Below, in pieces: positions 6,767 through 16,979 of a stretch of 18,141 bases of DNA (its first letter is position 1; each line of letters begins with the position of its first letter). The stretch is from NCBI GenBank assembly GCA_037441125.1, contig JBBIST010000067.1, positions 1 to 18,141 on the forward strand, given 5' to 3'. Source of the stretch: JALHMQ01 sp037441125 (lineage in GTDB: Bacteria; Pseudomonadota; Gammaproteobacteria; Burkholderiales; Burkholderiaceae_F). Under the pieces are notes generated by a model, which worked only from the letters and a program-made list of their open reading frames with translations, was not told the DNA's origin and made no database searches. The position numbers were made by a program, and so were the translations under genes.

Positions 6767-7480
6767 TCATGCCCGCGCCACCAAGCGCGCGACTTCTTCC
6801 GGGCTGGCGTGGCGCACGTCGGCGCCGGCAGCGATGAAGATCACATGCTCGGCGATGTTCTTGCTGTGGTCGCCGATGCGCTCGATCGCCTTCGCCACCC
6901 AGACCATGTCGATCGACGCACTGATCGTGCGCGGGTCTTCCATCATGAACGTGATCAACTGGCGCAGGATCGCGCGGAAGCGCTCGTCGACGCCCTGGTC
7001 GTCGCGGATGATCGAGGCGGCCGCCGCCACGTCCATGCGCGCGAATGCGTCGAGCGAGCGGCGCAGCAGCGCGGCGGCGAGATCGGCCGAGACGCGGATG
7101 TCGGGGATGCGCGGCATGCGCACGGTCACCTGCTTCTCGCGCATCCACTTGACCGCGCGCGCGATCTTGCTCGCCTCGTCGCCGATGCGCTCCAGCTCAG
7201 GGATCGCGCGCGACACGCCCATGATCATGCGCAGATCGACCGCGGTCGGCTGGCGGCGCGCGATCACGTGGTTGACCGCGCGGTCCAGTTCAATTTCGAG
7301 ATCGTTGACCCGACGGTCGGCGCTCACGACGCGCTCGGCCTCGGTCAGGTCGCTGGCCTCGAACGCGTCGACCGCGAGCCGGAACTGCGACTCGACCAGC
7401 CCGCCCATCTGCAGCACGCGCGAGCGGATGGCCTCCAATTCCTGGTCGTACACCTTGGACGAGTGGTCGCCGCTTGCCAT
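6767..7480 (-). CDS. phoU: Phosphate signalling protein PhoU
   Basis: Cytosolic, all-helical protein of 237 aa made of two repeated three-helix bundles. Each repeat carries the family's metal-binding E/DxxxD signature: ERIGDEASKIA around residues 96-106 and ERIGDHSKNIAEHVI in the second half. PhoU represses the Pho regulon when phosphate is plentiful, by linking PstSCAB to PhoR. The ATG at 7478-7480 is preceded by AGGAG with a 7-nt spacer. It sits 19 nt after pstB and before phoB, the usual order in proteobacterial pst-pho operons. Confidence 0.97.
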   Translation of the reverse strand: MASGDHSSKVYDQELEAIRSRVLQMGGLVESQFRLAVDAFEASDLTEAERVVSADRRVNDLEIELDRAVNHVIARRQPTAVDLRMIMGVSRAIPELERIGDEASKIARAVKWMREKQVTVRMPRIPDIRVSADLAAALLRRSLDAFARMDVAAAASIIRDDQGVDERFRAILRQLITFMMEDPRTISASIDMVWVAKAIERIGDHSKNIAEHVIFIAAGADVRHASPEEVARLVARA

Positions 7481-7499
7481 CGCATGTCTCCTTCGCGCC

Positions 7500-8305
<806 letters not shown>

Positions 8306-8312
<7 letters not shown>

Positions 8313-9259
8313 TTGATTTTCTTCCGGACCTGGTAGCGGATGTAGATGGCGAGCGCGTTCATCAGCAGGCACATCGCCAGCAGGATGATGCCGGCGGCGG
8401 CGGCGTTGACCTGGAACGCCCGGTCCGGCCTCGATACCCAGTTGTACATCTGGATCGGCAGCACCGTGAACTCGGCCCACAGCCAGTCGAAGCTGATGAA
8501 GGGCGCGGTGCCCACCAGCGGCGACGAAGGCAGGAAGGCGATGAAGGTGAGCGCGCCGATCGCGATCAGCGGCGCGGTCTGGCCGATCGCCTCGGCCATG
8601 CCGAGGATGACCCCGGTCAGGATGCCGCCGCGCGAGTAGGGCAGCAGGTGGCCGGAGATCATCTGCCAGCGCGTGGCGCCGACGGCGTAGGCCGCTTCGC
8701 GGATGTTGCCGGGCACCGCGCGCAGCGCCTCGCGCGAGGCGACGATCACCACCGGCAGGATCAGCAGCGCCAGCGTCAGTCCGGCGGTCAGGATGCTTTC
8801 GCCGAAGCCGAACTGGTAGACGAACAGGCCGAGCGCGAGCAGTCCGAAGACGATCGACGGCACGCCGGCGAGATTGGTGACGTTGATCTCGATCAGGTCG
8901 GTGAGCCAGTTCTTGCCTGCGTACTCCTCGAGGTAGACGGCGGCGCCGATGCCGATCGGCACCGCCGACAGCATCGTCACCAGCATCACCAGGGCGCTGC
9001 CGACCCAGGCCGAGAGGATGCCGGCATCGGCCGCGCGCCGCGACGGGAAACTGGTCATGAAGTCCCACGACAGGCGCGGCAGTCCGTCGAACAGCAGGTC
9101 GAGAAAGGCCGCCAGCAGCACCAGCACGGCGAACATCGTGCACGCCAGTCCGACGAACGCGAATGCCAACTGCTTGCGCCGGCCGGCGGCCACCAGCGCC
9201 TGCATCTGTTGCGGGCCGAAGACGACGCCGCCGGCAGCGGCAGGTTGGGCGATGCGCAT
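8306..9259 (-). CDS. pstA: Phosphate ABC transporter permease PstA
   Basis: Inner-membrane permease half (317 aa) that pairs with PstC to form the phosphate channel. The first membrane helix is at about residues 31-55, followed by a periplasmic loop and the five-helix ABC permease core. The EAA-type loop that docks PstB reads EALRAVPGNIREAAYAVGATRWQ and is preceded by NLAGVPSIVFGLLALG, both standard for PstA. The ATG at 9257-9259 lies one base after the pstC stop, and the end overlaps pstB, so translation of the three genes is probably coupled. The N-terminus has a roughly 30-residue cytosolic lead before the first helix. Confidence 0.96.
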
Positions 9260-9260
9260 C

Positions 9261-10220
9261 TCAGTAGGCGGTGCGGTAACGGCGCCGCAGCAGGTGGCCG
9301 ATGACGTTGAGCACCAGCGTCAGGACCAGCAGCATCAGTCCGGCGGCAAAGATGCTGCGGTAGCCGACCGAACCGTGCGGAACGTCGCCGATGCTGACCT
9401 GGGCGATGTACGCGGTCAGGGTGGCCGCGCCTTCCATCGGATTGAAGGAGAAGTTGGCGTTCAGTCCGGCGGCGATCGCCACGATCATCGTCTCGCCGAT
9501 CGCGCGCGCCGCCGCCAGCACGTAGGCGGCGACCACGCCCGAGACCGCCGCCGGCATGACCACGGTGAGCGCCACGCGCAACTTGTTGGCCCCGACCGCG
9601 TAGGCCCCCTCGCGCATGTTCATTGGCACCGCCCGCATCGCGTCCTCGGACAGCGAGGCGATGGTCGGGATCGTCGCCACGCCGATCACCAGACCGGCGA
9701 CCAGCATGTTGAAGCCGGGCAGGTTGGGCAGGATCGTCGCCTGCAGTAACGGAGTGACGAACAGCAGCGCGAAATAGCCGAAGACGATCGTCGGCACCGC
9801 CTGGATCATCTCCAGCGCCGGCTTGATCACCTCACGCAGCGCGTGCGGCGCGAACTCCGACAGGTAAATGGCGATGATCGTGCCCATCGGAATCGCCACC
9901 GAGAGCGCGATCGCGGTCACGGTGAGAGTCGCCGACACCAGCGGCAGGATGCCGTACTTCGGGTCGGCAAAAAGCGGTGTCCAGACGGTGCCGGTGAGAA
10001 AGTCCCAGATTGAGACGTACTCGAAGAAGCCGAGCGACTCGAAGATCAGGACCGCGGTGATCGCCACGGTCGTGAACACCGCCACGAGCCCGAACCCGAG
10101 CAGCAGCAACTCGATCAGCCGTTCCTTGATGTTGCGTGACCACTTGTGCTGCAGGCTGCGCGGGATCGCAGGCGTCATGACCGGTCGTTGTTCTTGGATC
10201 AGAGCGTCGGGAGTCGACAT
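9261..10220 (-). CDS. pstC: Phosphate ABC transporter permease PstC
   Basis: Inner-membrane permease half of 319 aa. A cytosolic N-terminus (to about residue 35) precedes helix 1 (LLLLGFGLVAVFTTVAITAVL region), then the periplasmic segment WDFLTGTVWTPLFADPKYGILPL, quoted here as WDFLTGTVW and KYGILPL, a well-known PstC motif. The core contains IQAVPTIVFGYFAL and the coupling-helix segment SEDAMRAVPMNMREGAYAVGA. The ATG at 10218-10220 follows AGGG; a second in-frame ATG (Met15) is possible but less well placed. It is separated from pstS by 105 nt containing a strong hairpin, and from pstA by one base. Confidence 0.96.
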   Translation of the reverse strand: MSTPDALIQEQRPVMTPAIPRSLQHKWSRNIKERLIELLLLGFGLVAVFTTVAITAVLIFESLGFFEYVSIWDFLTGTVWTPLFADPKYGILPLVSATLTVTAIALSVAIPMGTIIAIYLSEFAPHALREVIKPALEMIQAVPTIVFGYFALLFVTPLLQATILPNLPGFNMLVAGLVIGVATIPTIASLSEDAMRAVPMNMREGAYAVGANKLRVALTVVMPAAVSGVVAAYVLAAARAIGETMIVAIAAGLNANFSFNPMEGAATLTAYIAQVSIGDVPHGSVGYRSIFAAGLMLLVLTLVLNVIGHLLRRRYRTAY

Positions 10221-10268
10221 GCTAAAGCCCTAGCGGCGACGGCGCCTCTGTTCCGAACCTAAGCGGCG

Positions 10269-10297
10269 CCGCCGGCAGCGCTGTGCACTGCCGGCGG
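10269..10297 (-). repeat. Perfect 10-bp inverted repeat between pstS and pstC
   Basis: Arms CCGCCGGCAG (10269-10278) and CTGCCGGCGG (10288-10297) around a 9-nt loop form a very stable stem in the transcript 28 nt beyond the pstS stop. No T-run follows. Such structures between a binding-protein gene and its permease genes commonly protect the upstream mRNA from 3' decay or cause partial termination, raising PstS over PstCAB. That role is inferred. Confidence 0.65.
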
Positions 10298-10325
10298 GCC
10301 CGAACCCCGCAGCTTGCCGCTGCGA

Positions 10326-11336
10326 TCACTTCGCCACGAGCGTCATCAGCTCGTCGATCGTCACGCCGATGCGGTTCTCGCCGCCGAACTTGGTACCGAC
10401 GCGGCCCTTGGCCACCGCCGACAGGTTGTACTCGTAGGCGCGCGCCGGCAGCGGCACCATCCCGACTTCGCGCGCCAGCTTGGTCGCGTTGCGGTTGTAG
10501 AAGTCGACGAAAGAGCGCACTTCCGGACGCGCCAGCGCGGCCGCGTTCACGTAGATGAACAGCGGCCGCGACAGCGGCTGGTAGCTGCCGTTGAGCACGT
10601 TCTCCGCCGTCGGCGCCACCGCCCGGCCGCCCTTCCAACTGATCGACAGGCCCCGGAGCTTGTCGCGATTCTCCTGGTAATAGGTGAAGCCAAAGTAGGC
10701 CATCGCGTCGACGTCGCGCGAGACGCCGAGAACGAGCACGTGGTCGTCCTCGGACGCCGTGAAGTCGGGCCGGCTCGCCCTCGCCTTGCCGTTCACCGCT
10801 TCCGTGAAGTACTCGAAGGTGCCCGAGTCTGTGCCGGGGCCGAACAGCTTGATCGGCCGATCGGGCCAGGCCGGATTGACCTGGTTCCAGCGCGTGATCT
10901 TGCCCTGCGCCGCAGGTTCCCAGATCCGGCGCAGGTCTTCGACCGAGATGTCACTCAGGAACGACTTCGGATGGACCACTACGGTCAGCGCGTCAAAGGA
11001 AACAGGCAGTTCGATGTACTGGACGCCGGCCTTGCGGCACTCCTCGATCTCGGACTTCGAGATCGGCCGGGAGGCGTTCTGGATGTCGCTCTCGCCGCGG
11101 CAGAAGCGGCGGAAGCCGCCGCCGGTACCCGAGATGCCGACCGTCACCCGCATGGTCCGATTCGCCTTCTGGAATTCCTCGGCCACCGCTTCCGAGATCG
11201 GAAACACGGTGCTCGAGCCGTCGACGCGGATCGTCGGCGCCTGCGCCAGGGCCGGCGTAGAGACGGCGCCGATCGCCGCCGAGGCCGCCAGCGCCAGCAG
11301 CGTGCGACGCCCCGCGAGTGTGCTTCGATTGTTCAT
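10326..11336 (-). CDS. pstS: Periplasmic phosphate-binding protein PstS
   Basis: High-affinity phosphate receptor of the Pst importer, 336 aa. A signal peptide runs to about residue 31 (TPALA, then QAPTIRVDGSS); its twin Arg (GRRTLLAL) is only Tat-like and Sec export is more likely. Phosphate-contacting loops are recognisable: DGSSTVFP (39-46), GISGTGGGFRRFCRGESDI around 68-86 (parts GTGGGF and GESDI), and GPGTDSGTFEYF further on. It belongs to the PstS family whose members show SRPISKSEIE and YFGFTYYQEN rather than the E. coli subtype. The ATG at 11334-11336 has an excellent GGAGGT Shine-Dalgarno. It is the first gene behind a Pho box. Confidence 0.95.
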   Translation of the reverse strand: MNNRSTLAGRRTLLALAASAAIGAVSTPALAQAPTIRVDGSSTVFPISEAVAEEFQKANRTMRVTVGISGTGGGFRRFCRGESDIQNASRPISKSEIEECRKAGVQYIELPVSFDALTVVVHPKSFLSDISVEDLRRIWEPAAQGKITRWNQVNPAWPDRPIKLFGPGTDSGTFEYFTEAVNGKARASRPDFTASEDDHVLVLGVSRDVDAMAYFGFTYYQENRDKLRGLSISWKGGRAVAPTAENVLNGSYQPLSRPLFIYVNAAALARPEVRSFVDFYNRNATKLAREVGMVPLPARAYEYNLSAVAKGRVGTKFGGENRIGVTIDELMTLVAK

Positions 11337-11385
11337 AACAACCTCCGAATTGGGAGCCGGCGAAGGCCAACTCCACTCGATTTAC

Positions 11386-11391
11386 AGTCTA
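11386..11391 (-). promoter_or_regulatory. Putative -10 element of the pstS promoter
   Basis: TAGACT on the minus strand lies 10 nt downstream of the Pho box, the spacing seen in PhoB-activated promoters where the box replaces the -35 element. It would place the transcript start about 40 nt before the pstS ATG. Four of six bases match the sigma70 consensus. Confidence 0.45.
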
Positions 11392-11401
11392 GGAACCCAA
11401 A

Positions 11402-11419
11402 GCGACAGATTGATGACAT
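11402..11419 (-). promoter_or_regulatory. Pho box (PhoB operator) of the pst operon
   Basis: On the minus strand ATGTCAT-CAAT-CTGTCGC, two 7-bp half-sites 11 bp apart with an AT-rich spacer, matches 15 of 18 positions of the consensus CTGTCAT-AWAW-CTGTCAY. A further CTGTCAT at 11434-11440 suggests a second, weaker unit immediately upstream. It lies 65 nt before the pstS start codon, with a -10-like TAGACT in the expected place. Confidence 0.8.
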
Positions 11420-11462
11420 GTCACGTTGGTCACATGACAGTCGGTCGCACTTACAGCAGACG

Positions 11463-11777
11463 TCACTTGCGCTTGCAGCCGTGACCCAGCGGCTTGCCGC
11501 CGTGCTCGATCGTGATCCCGGTCGGGCTCTTCATCAGCAGCCGGAAACCATCGGCCTGGAACACTCCGTCGCCGGCAGCGGCCAATTCAGAGGATCCGCG
11601 CTGCGTGCGCACGCGGACCGTATTGCCGTCGGGATTGAACCGGGCCTGGAAGTCCTGGCCTTCGCAGTCGAAGTCGACGAAGCTTCCGGCCACGAGACCG
11701 GCCGGAACGGGTGGCGTGGTAGCGCAGCCGGCCGCCAGTGCGGCCGCAGCGAGGGTTGCCAGCAGTTTGAGTTTCAT
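11463..11777 (-). CDS. MliC-like (C-type lysozyme inhibitor family) small lipoprotein
   Basis: A 104-aa lipoprotein: signal MKLKLLATLAAAALAAGC with lipobox AAGC, lipidated Cys18. The mature part reads VDFDCEGQDFQARF, ending GKPLGHGCKRK. The two cysteines (Cys38, Cys101) bracket a small beta-rich domain as in MliC/PliC proteins, which block host C-type lysozyme at the outer membrane. The usual inhibitory Ser-Gly loop is not clear: the equivalent region reads GVFQADGFRLLMKSPTG, with a Lys near the expected place. Inhibitor activity is therefore uncertain. The ATG at 11775-11777 follows AGAGGA; the frame is open further up, but only this Met gives a signal peptide. It lies between the nitroreductase gene and the pst promoter, an unusual spot. 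Confidence 0.7.
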   Translation of the reverse strand: MKLKLLATLAAAALAAGCATTPPVPAGLVAGSFVDFDCEGQDFQARFNPDGNTVRVRTQRGSSELAAAGDGVFQADGFRLLMKSPTGITIEHGGKPLGHGCKRK

Positions 11778-11916
11778 GGACGCAGTCCTCTCATCGGTGA
11801 CAGGAAACGAATTCGCGGCCGGCAGTCTGTTATGCCGCGATGACGGTTCCATGACCGGGCCACCGGTGTTGCTCGCGGCCCACGCGATCCTTGGCGCGGC
11901 CAGGCGATGCCGGGAC

Positions 11917-12510
11917 TTAGAAGTCGGAGCTGATCTGCGAGGGGTCGTCGACCGCCCTCGCCTGCGGCGCCGTCGTGGCGGTGCCGGTGGAAATCCAGCC
12001 GACCAGACTTTCGCCCGCGCGGCAGAAGGCGGCGTTGATCGTGGCGTCGCGCGCGCGGTGCCCGGAGAGCATCTTGGCGCCGAATCCCATCAGGTGCAGC
12101 GCGTTGAGCATGTTGGTCAGCGCACCGCCGACGGCGATCCACTGCTCGTGCACCGGAATCTCGTGTCCCGGGTCGATGCGCGCCACCACCGCGATCACCA
12201 CCGGTGCCTGGACCGCGCGCTGTCTTTCGACGGCCAGTTCCGCTTCGCCCTTGCCGTGGCGGCGGCCGTAGTCGACGAAAAGCTGCGCCAGCCGTTCGAG
12301 CGCGGCGTCACGCACGACGACGAAACGAAAGGGTTTGAGCTTGCCGTGGTCGGGCGCGCGCAGCGCGACGGCAAAGGCTCGCCGCAGTTGCGCCGCACTC
12401 GGTCCCGGCGCAGTCAGGTACTTCGGACCGACCGAGTGGCGCGCGAGCAGCCGCTCGAGCACTTCGCCCGCCTCGGCCGTCACTTCGTTGACCCTGCCGT
12501 CCGGACTCAT
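11917..12510 (-). CDS. Nitroreductase family protein (YdjA-like), probably FMN-dependent
   Basis: A 197-aa nitroreductase-fold protein. The segment LTAPGPSAAQLRRAF then ALRAPDHGKLKPFRFVVV matches the YdjA-like subgroup, whose conserved Arg/His/Lys positions contact the FMN phosphate. VGGALTNMLNALHLMGFGAKMLSG is the conserved central helix and loop region (parts GGALTNMLNALH and GFGAKMLSG). Family members reduce nitro compounds or quinones with NAD(P)H; the natural substrate is unknown. Its ATG overlaps the glmM stop by 4 nt (ATGA, 12507-12510), so it is likely translated from the glmM message. A nitroreductase is not a standard member of the folP-glmM operon. Confidence 0.88.
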   Translation of the reverse strand: MSPDGRVNEVTAEAGEVLERLLARHSVGPKYLTAPGPSAAQLRRAFAVALRAPDHGKLKPFRFVVVRDAALERLAQLFVDYGRRHGKGEAELAVERQRAVQAPVVIAVVARIDPGHEIPVHEQWIAVGGALTNMLNALHLMGFGAKMLSGHRARDATINAAFCRAGESLVGWISTGTATTAPQARAVDDPSQISSDF

Positions 12511-13865
12511 GCGGTCGGAACCGCAGCCGCCAGCCGCCGTGCGAAGGCCTCGGCGAGGTCGCTTTCCTCGGCCTCGACCATCAGTCGCAGCAGCGGCTCG
12601 GTACCGGAGGCGCGGATCAGCACGCGGCCGCGCCCGGCGAGGTCGGCCTCGACCGATCGTGCCTCGGTCGTGAGGCGGGCATCAGCGCGCCAGTCGTAAC
12701 CGTCGGGCAGCCTGACGTTGATCAACGACTGCGGCAACAACTGCAAGTCGGCGGTCAACTCTGCGAGCGACTTGCCGGAACGTCGCATCGCCGCCAGCAC
12801 CTGCAGGGCGCTGACGATGCCGTCGCCGGTCGTGTGCCGGTCGAGGCACAGCAGGTGACCGGAGCCTTCGCCGCCCCAGCGCCAGCCCTTCTGCTCGAGC
12901 AACTCGAGCACGTAGCGGTCGCCGACCCTGGCGCGCGCGAAGCGCACTCCCAGTTCGCCGAAGCGGCGTTCGAGGGCGAAGTTCGTCATCAGCGTGCCGA
13001 CGGCGCCGTCGAGGTCGGCGTGGAAGCGGCCGGCGGCGATGCGGTCGCGCACGATCACGTACAGCATCTGATCGCCGTTGTAGATCTCGCCGCCGGCGTC
13101 GACGATCACCACCCGGTCGGCGTCGCCGTCCAGCGCCAGGCCGAAGTCGGCCTCGGCTCGCGCCACCGCATGCGCCAGGTGCTCGGCGTGCACGGCGCCG
13201 ACGCCGTCGTTGATGTTGAAGCCGTTGGGGCTGGCGCCGACCGCGACCACTTCGGCACCGAGCTCGTGGAACACCTCGGGCGCGATGTGATAGGCGGCGC
13301 CGTGCGCGCAGTCGACGACGATCTTCAGACCTCGCAGGTCGAACTGGGTCGGGAAGGTGCTCTTGCAAAACTCGACGTAACGGCCGGCTGCATCGTCGAG
13401 GCGGCGCGCCTTGCCGAGCAGGCGCGACTCGACGCAGGTAAACGGCGTCTCGATCTCGGCCTCGATGCGCGCCTCGACTTCGTCGGGCAGCTTCTTGCCC
13501 ATGGCCGAGAAGAACTTGATGCCGTTGTCCTGATAGGGATTGTGCGAGGCACTGATCACCACCCCGGCGGTGGCGCGCTGCGCCCGCGTCAGATAGGCGA
13601 CCGCCGGCGTCGGCAGCGGCCCGCACAGGACGACGTCGACGCCGGCGCTGGCGAAGCCGGCTTCGAGCGCGGCCTCGAGCATGTAGCCGGACACGCGCGT
13701 GTCCTTGCCGATCAGCACCGTCGGTCGCGCCTGTGCGCCGGCGTCGCCTCTGCGCACCAGCACGCGGCCGGCGGCCTGACCGAGCTTGAGTGCGAACTCG
13801 GGGGTGATCGGAGCATGGCCGACCTGCCCGCGAACGCCGTCGGTGCCGAAGTACTTGCGCTTCAT
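12507..13865 (-). CDS. glmM: Phosphoglucosamine mutase GlmM
   Basis: Converts glucosamine-6-phosphate to glucosamine-1-phosphate for UDP-GlcNAc, feeding peptidoglycan and LPS synthesis in the cytosol. The 452-aa protein begins with KYFGTDGVRG, holds the phosphoserine loop VISASHNP with catalytic Ser107, the metal-binding loop DGDADR (246-251) and the C-terminal phosphate-binding loop IRASGTEP (417-424). Length and domain order are those of the family, and the Ser-His-Asn loop sets it apart from bacterial phosphomannomutases in combination with the FGTDGVRG start. The ATG overlaps the folP stop by 4 nt, and the downstream end overlaps the nitroreductase in the same way. The folP-glmM pairing is widespread in proteobacteria. 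Confidence 0.97.
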   Translation of the reverse strand: MKRKYFGTDGVRGQVGHAPITPEFALKLGQAAGRVLVRRGDAGAQARPTVLIGKDTRVSGYMLEAALEAGFASAGVDVVLCGPLPTPAVAYLTRAQRATAGVVISASHNPYQDNGIKFFSAMGKKLPDEVEARIEAEIETPFTCVESRLLGKARRLDDAAGRYVEFCKSTFPTQFDLRGLKIVVDCAHGAAYHIAPEVFHELGAEVVAVGASPNGFNINDGVGAVHAEHLAHAVARAEADFGLALDGDADRVVIVDAGGEIYNGDQMLYVIVRDRIAAGRFHADLDGAVGTLMTNFALERRFGELGVRFARARVGDRYVLELLEQKGWRWGGEGSGHLLCLDRHTTGDGIVSALQVLAAMRRSGKSLAELTADLQLLPQSLINVRLPDGYDWRADARLTTEARSVEADLAGRGRVLIRASGTEPLLRLMVEAEESDLAEAFARRLAAAVPTA

Positions 13866-14701
13866 ACGCCCCCCTCACTGTTCTTGATCGTCTGCCACAC
13901 GGCCAGCGCATCGCGCGTGGCCGCGACTTCGTGCACGCGCACGATGGCGGCGCCGCGCTGCACGGCGATCAGCGCCGCCGCCAGCGACGCCGCCAGCCGC
14001 TCGCCCGCTGCGCGCCCGGTGGCCTCGCCGAGCATCGACTTGCGCGAAGCGCCAACCAGGATCGGCACGCCGCCGACCGGCAGGCGCGCCAGCTTCGCCA
14101 GCAGCGTCCAGTTGTGCGCGGCGGTCTTGCCGAAGCCGAAGCCCGGATCGACCACGATCCGGTCGGCGGCGACGGCCGCCGCGGCCAGCGCCGCGCAGCG
14201 CGCACGCAGGAAGGCGCCGACCTCCGCCAGCACGTCGTCGTAGTGCGGCGCCTGCTGCATCGTGCGCGGCTCACCGCGCATGTGCATCAGCACCACGCCG
14301 CAGCCGCTGCCGGCAACCGCCTCGAGCGCACCCGGCGCGGTCAGCGCGCAGACATCGTTGACGATGCTCGCCCCGGCGGCCAGCGCCGCGCGCATGACTT
14401 GCGGCTTGCGGCTATCGATCGACAACGGCACCGGCGCGGCGCGCAGTGCCTCGATCACGGGCAAGACGCGCTCGAGTTCTTCCTCGACGCCGACCGCCGC
14501 AGCACCCGGTCGGGTCGATTCGCCGCCGATGTCGAGGATGTCGGCACCCTCGTCGAGCAGCCGCTGCGCATGCGCGATCGCGGCGACGGCGTCGCGGTGG
14601 CGGCCGCCATCGAAGAAGGAGTCGGGCGTGACGTTGACGATGCCCATGATCCTGGGCCTGGTCAGGTCAACCCGGTACGAACCGCAGCGCCAGACGTGCA
14701 T
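13862..14701 (-). CDS. folP: Dihydropteroate synthase FolP
   Basis: Joins p-aminobenzoate to 6-hydroxymethyl-dihydropterin diphosphate in folate synthesis; the target of sulfonamides. The 279-aa TIM-barrel protein shows MGIVNVTPDSFFDGG (19-33), DIGGESTRPG (57-66), SIDSRK (94-99), IVNDV (113-117), DPGFGFGKT (185-193) and GASRKS (217-222). Phe29 and Pro65, whose replacement gives sulfonamide resistance in other species, have the ordinary residues. The ATG at 14699-14701 is chosen because it gives the short lead MHVWRCGSYRVDLTRPRIM seen in homologues; an upstream in-frame start at 14767 would run into the ftsH terminator. It follows ftsH after a terminator, so it probably has its own promoter. 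Confidence 0.96.
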   Translation of the reverse strand: MHVWRCGSYRVDLTRPRIMGIVNVTPDSFFDGGRHRDAVAAIAHAQRLLDEGADILDIGGESTRPGAAAVGVEEELERVLPVIEALRAAPVPLSIDSRKPQVMRAALAAGASIVNDVCALTAPGALEAVAGSGCGVVLMHMRGEPRTMQQAPHYDDVLAEVGAFLRARCAALAAAAVAADRIVVDPGFGFGKTAAHNWTLLAKLARLPVGGVPILVGASRKSMLGEATGRAAGERLAASLAAALIAVQRGAAIVRVHEVAATRDALAVWQTIKNSEGGV

Positions 14702-14727
14702 CGTGAGACTCGGCGTACTCCGCCGCG

Positions 14728-14733
14728 ATTGTA
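14728..14733 (-). promoter_or_regulatory. Putative -10 element upstream of folP
   Basis: TACAAT on the minus strand, 26 nt upstream of the folP ATG and downstream of the ftsH terminator. No good -35 hexamer sits 16-18 nt further up; TTGACG occurs at 14759-14764, but 25 nt away. A promoter is expected here because the terminator separates folP from ftsH. Confidence 0.35.
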
Positions 14734-14760
14734 GGCAGCGGCCGCAGCCGGCAGGCGCCG

Positions 14761-14788
14761 TCAACACAAAGGCCGCCCGCGGGCGGCC
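14761..14788 (-). terminator. Rho-independent terminator after ftsH
   Basis: On the minus strand GGCCGCC-CGCG-GGCGGCC (stem 14771-14788) is followed by TTTGTGTT. It lies 31 nt past the ftsH stop and before folP. The GC-rich stem plus T-rich tail is a good intrinsic terminator, though the T-run is interrupted and may allow some read-through into folP. Confidence 0.75.
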
Positions 14789-14818
14789 CTGGCGCTGCCG
14801 GAAAACGCCCGGCGCCCC

Positions 14819-16723
<1,905 letters not shown>

Positions 16724-16900
16724 GGCATGACTCCGCAGAGGCGCATGAAAAACGGCCGGCGCGATCGACCCGACGCCGATCTCGGTGCCGCCGGAAGAGC
16801 GGATCGGCGCGCCCACGACCGTAGACGCGCCCATTCTAGGCTCAATTGCGGCCGCGGCGCCGCTTTGCAAGCGCCGACCGAGCGGTCAATGGCCCCGGAT

Positions 16901-16907
16901 TTTCAAG
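16901..16907 (-). promoter_or_regulatory. Sigma32-like -35 heptamer in the rlmE-ftsH gap
   Basis: CTTGAAA on the minus strand equals the heat-shock sigma factor -35 consensus and lies in the 256-nt gap before ftsH, a gene under heat-shock control in other proteobacteria. No convincing CCCCAT-type -10 follows at 13-16 nt. Farther down, TAGAAT (16833-16838) is a sigma70 -10-like hexamer without a good -35. The gap contains no gene I can support. Confidence 0.25.
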
Positions 16908-16979
16908 GACTTGGATAGCCGGCCGCAATCGAGCCGATAACCCGCCGCGGCAAGGTCGCGGCGGTCGCCGCAACCTCGC

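Noticed and set aside
11778..11916. A sigma-E-type promoter (GGAAC) for the MliC-like gene
   Set aside because: GGAAC is present on the minus strand, but no TCTGA-like -10 lies at 16-17 nt.
16724..16870. A 49-residue N-terminal extension of FtsH from an ATG at 16870
   Set aside because: The added residues share nothing with FtsH N-termini and would precede the membrane anchor with a polar stretch. The TTG at 16723 has a proper ribosome-binding site and homologous sequence.
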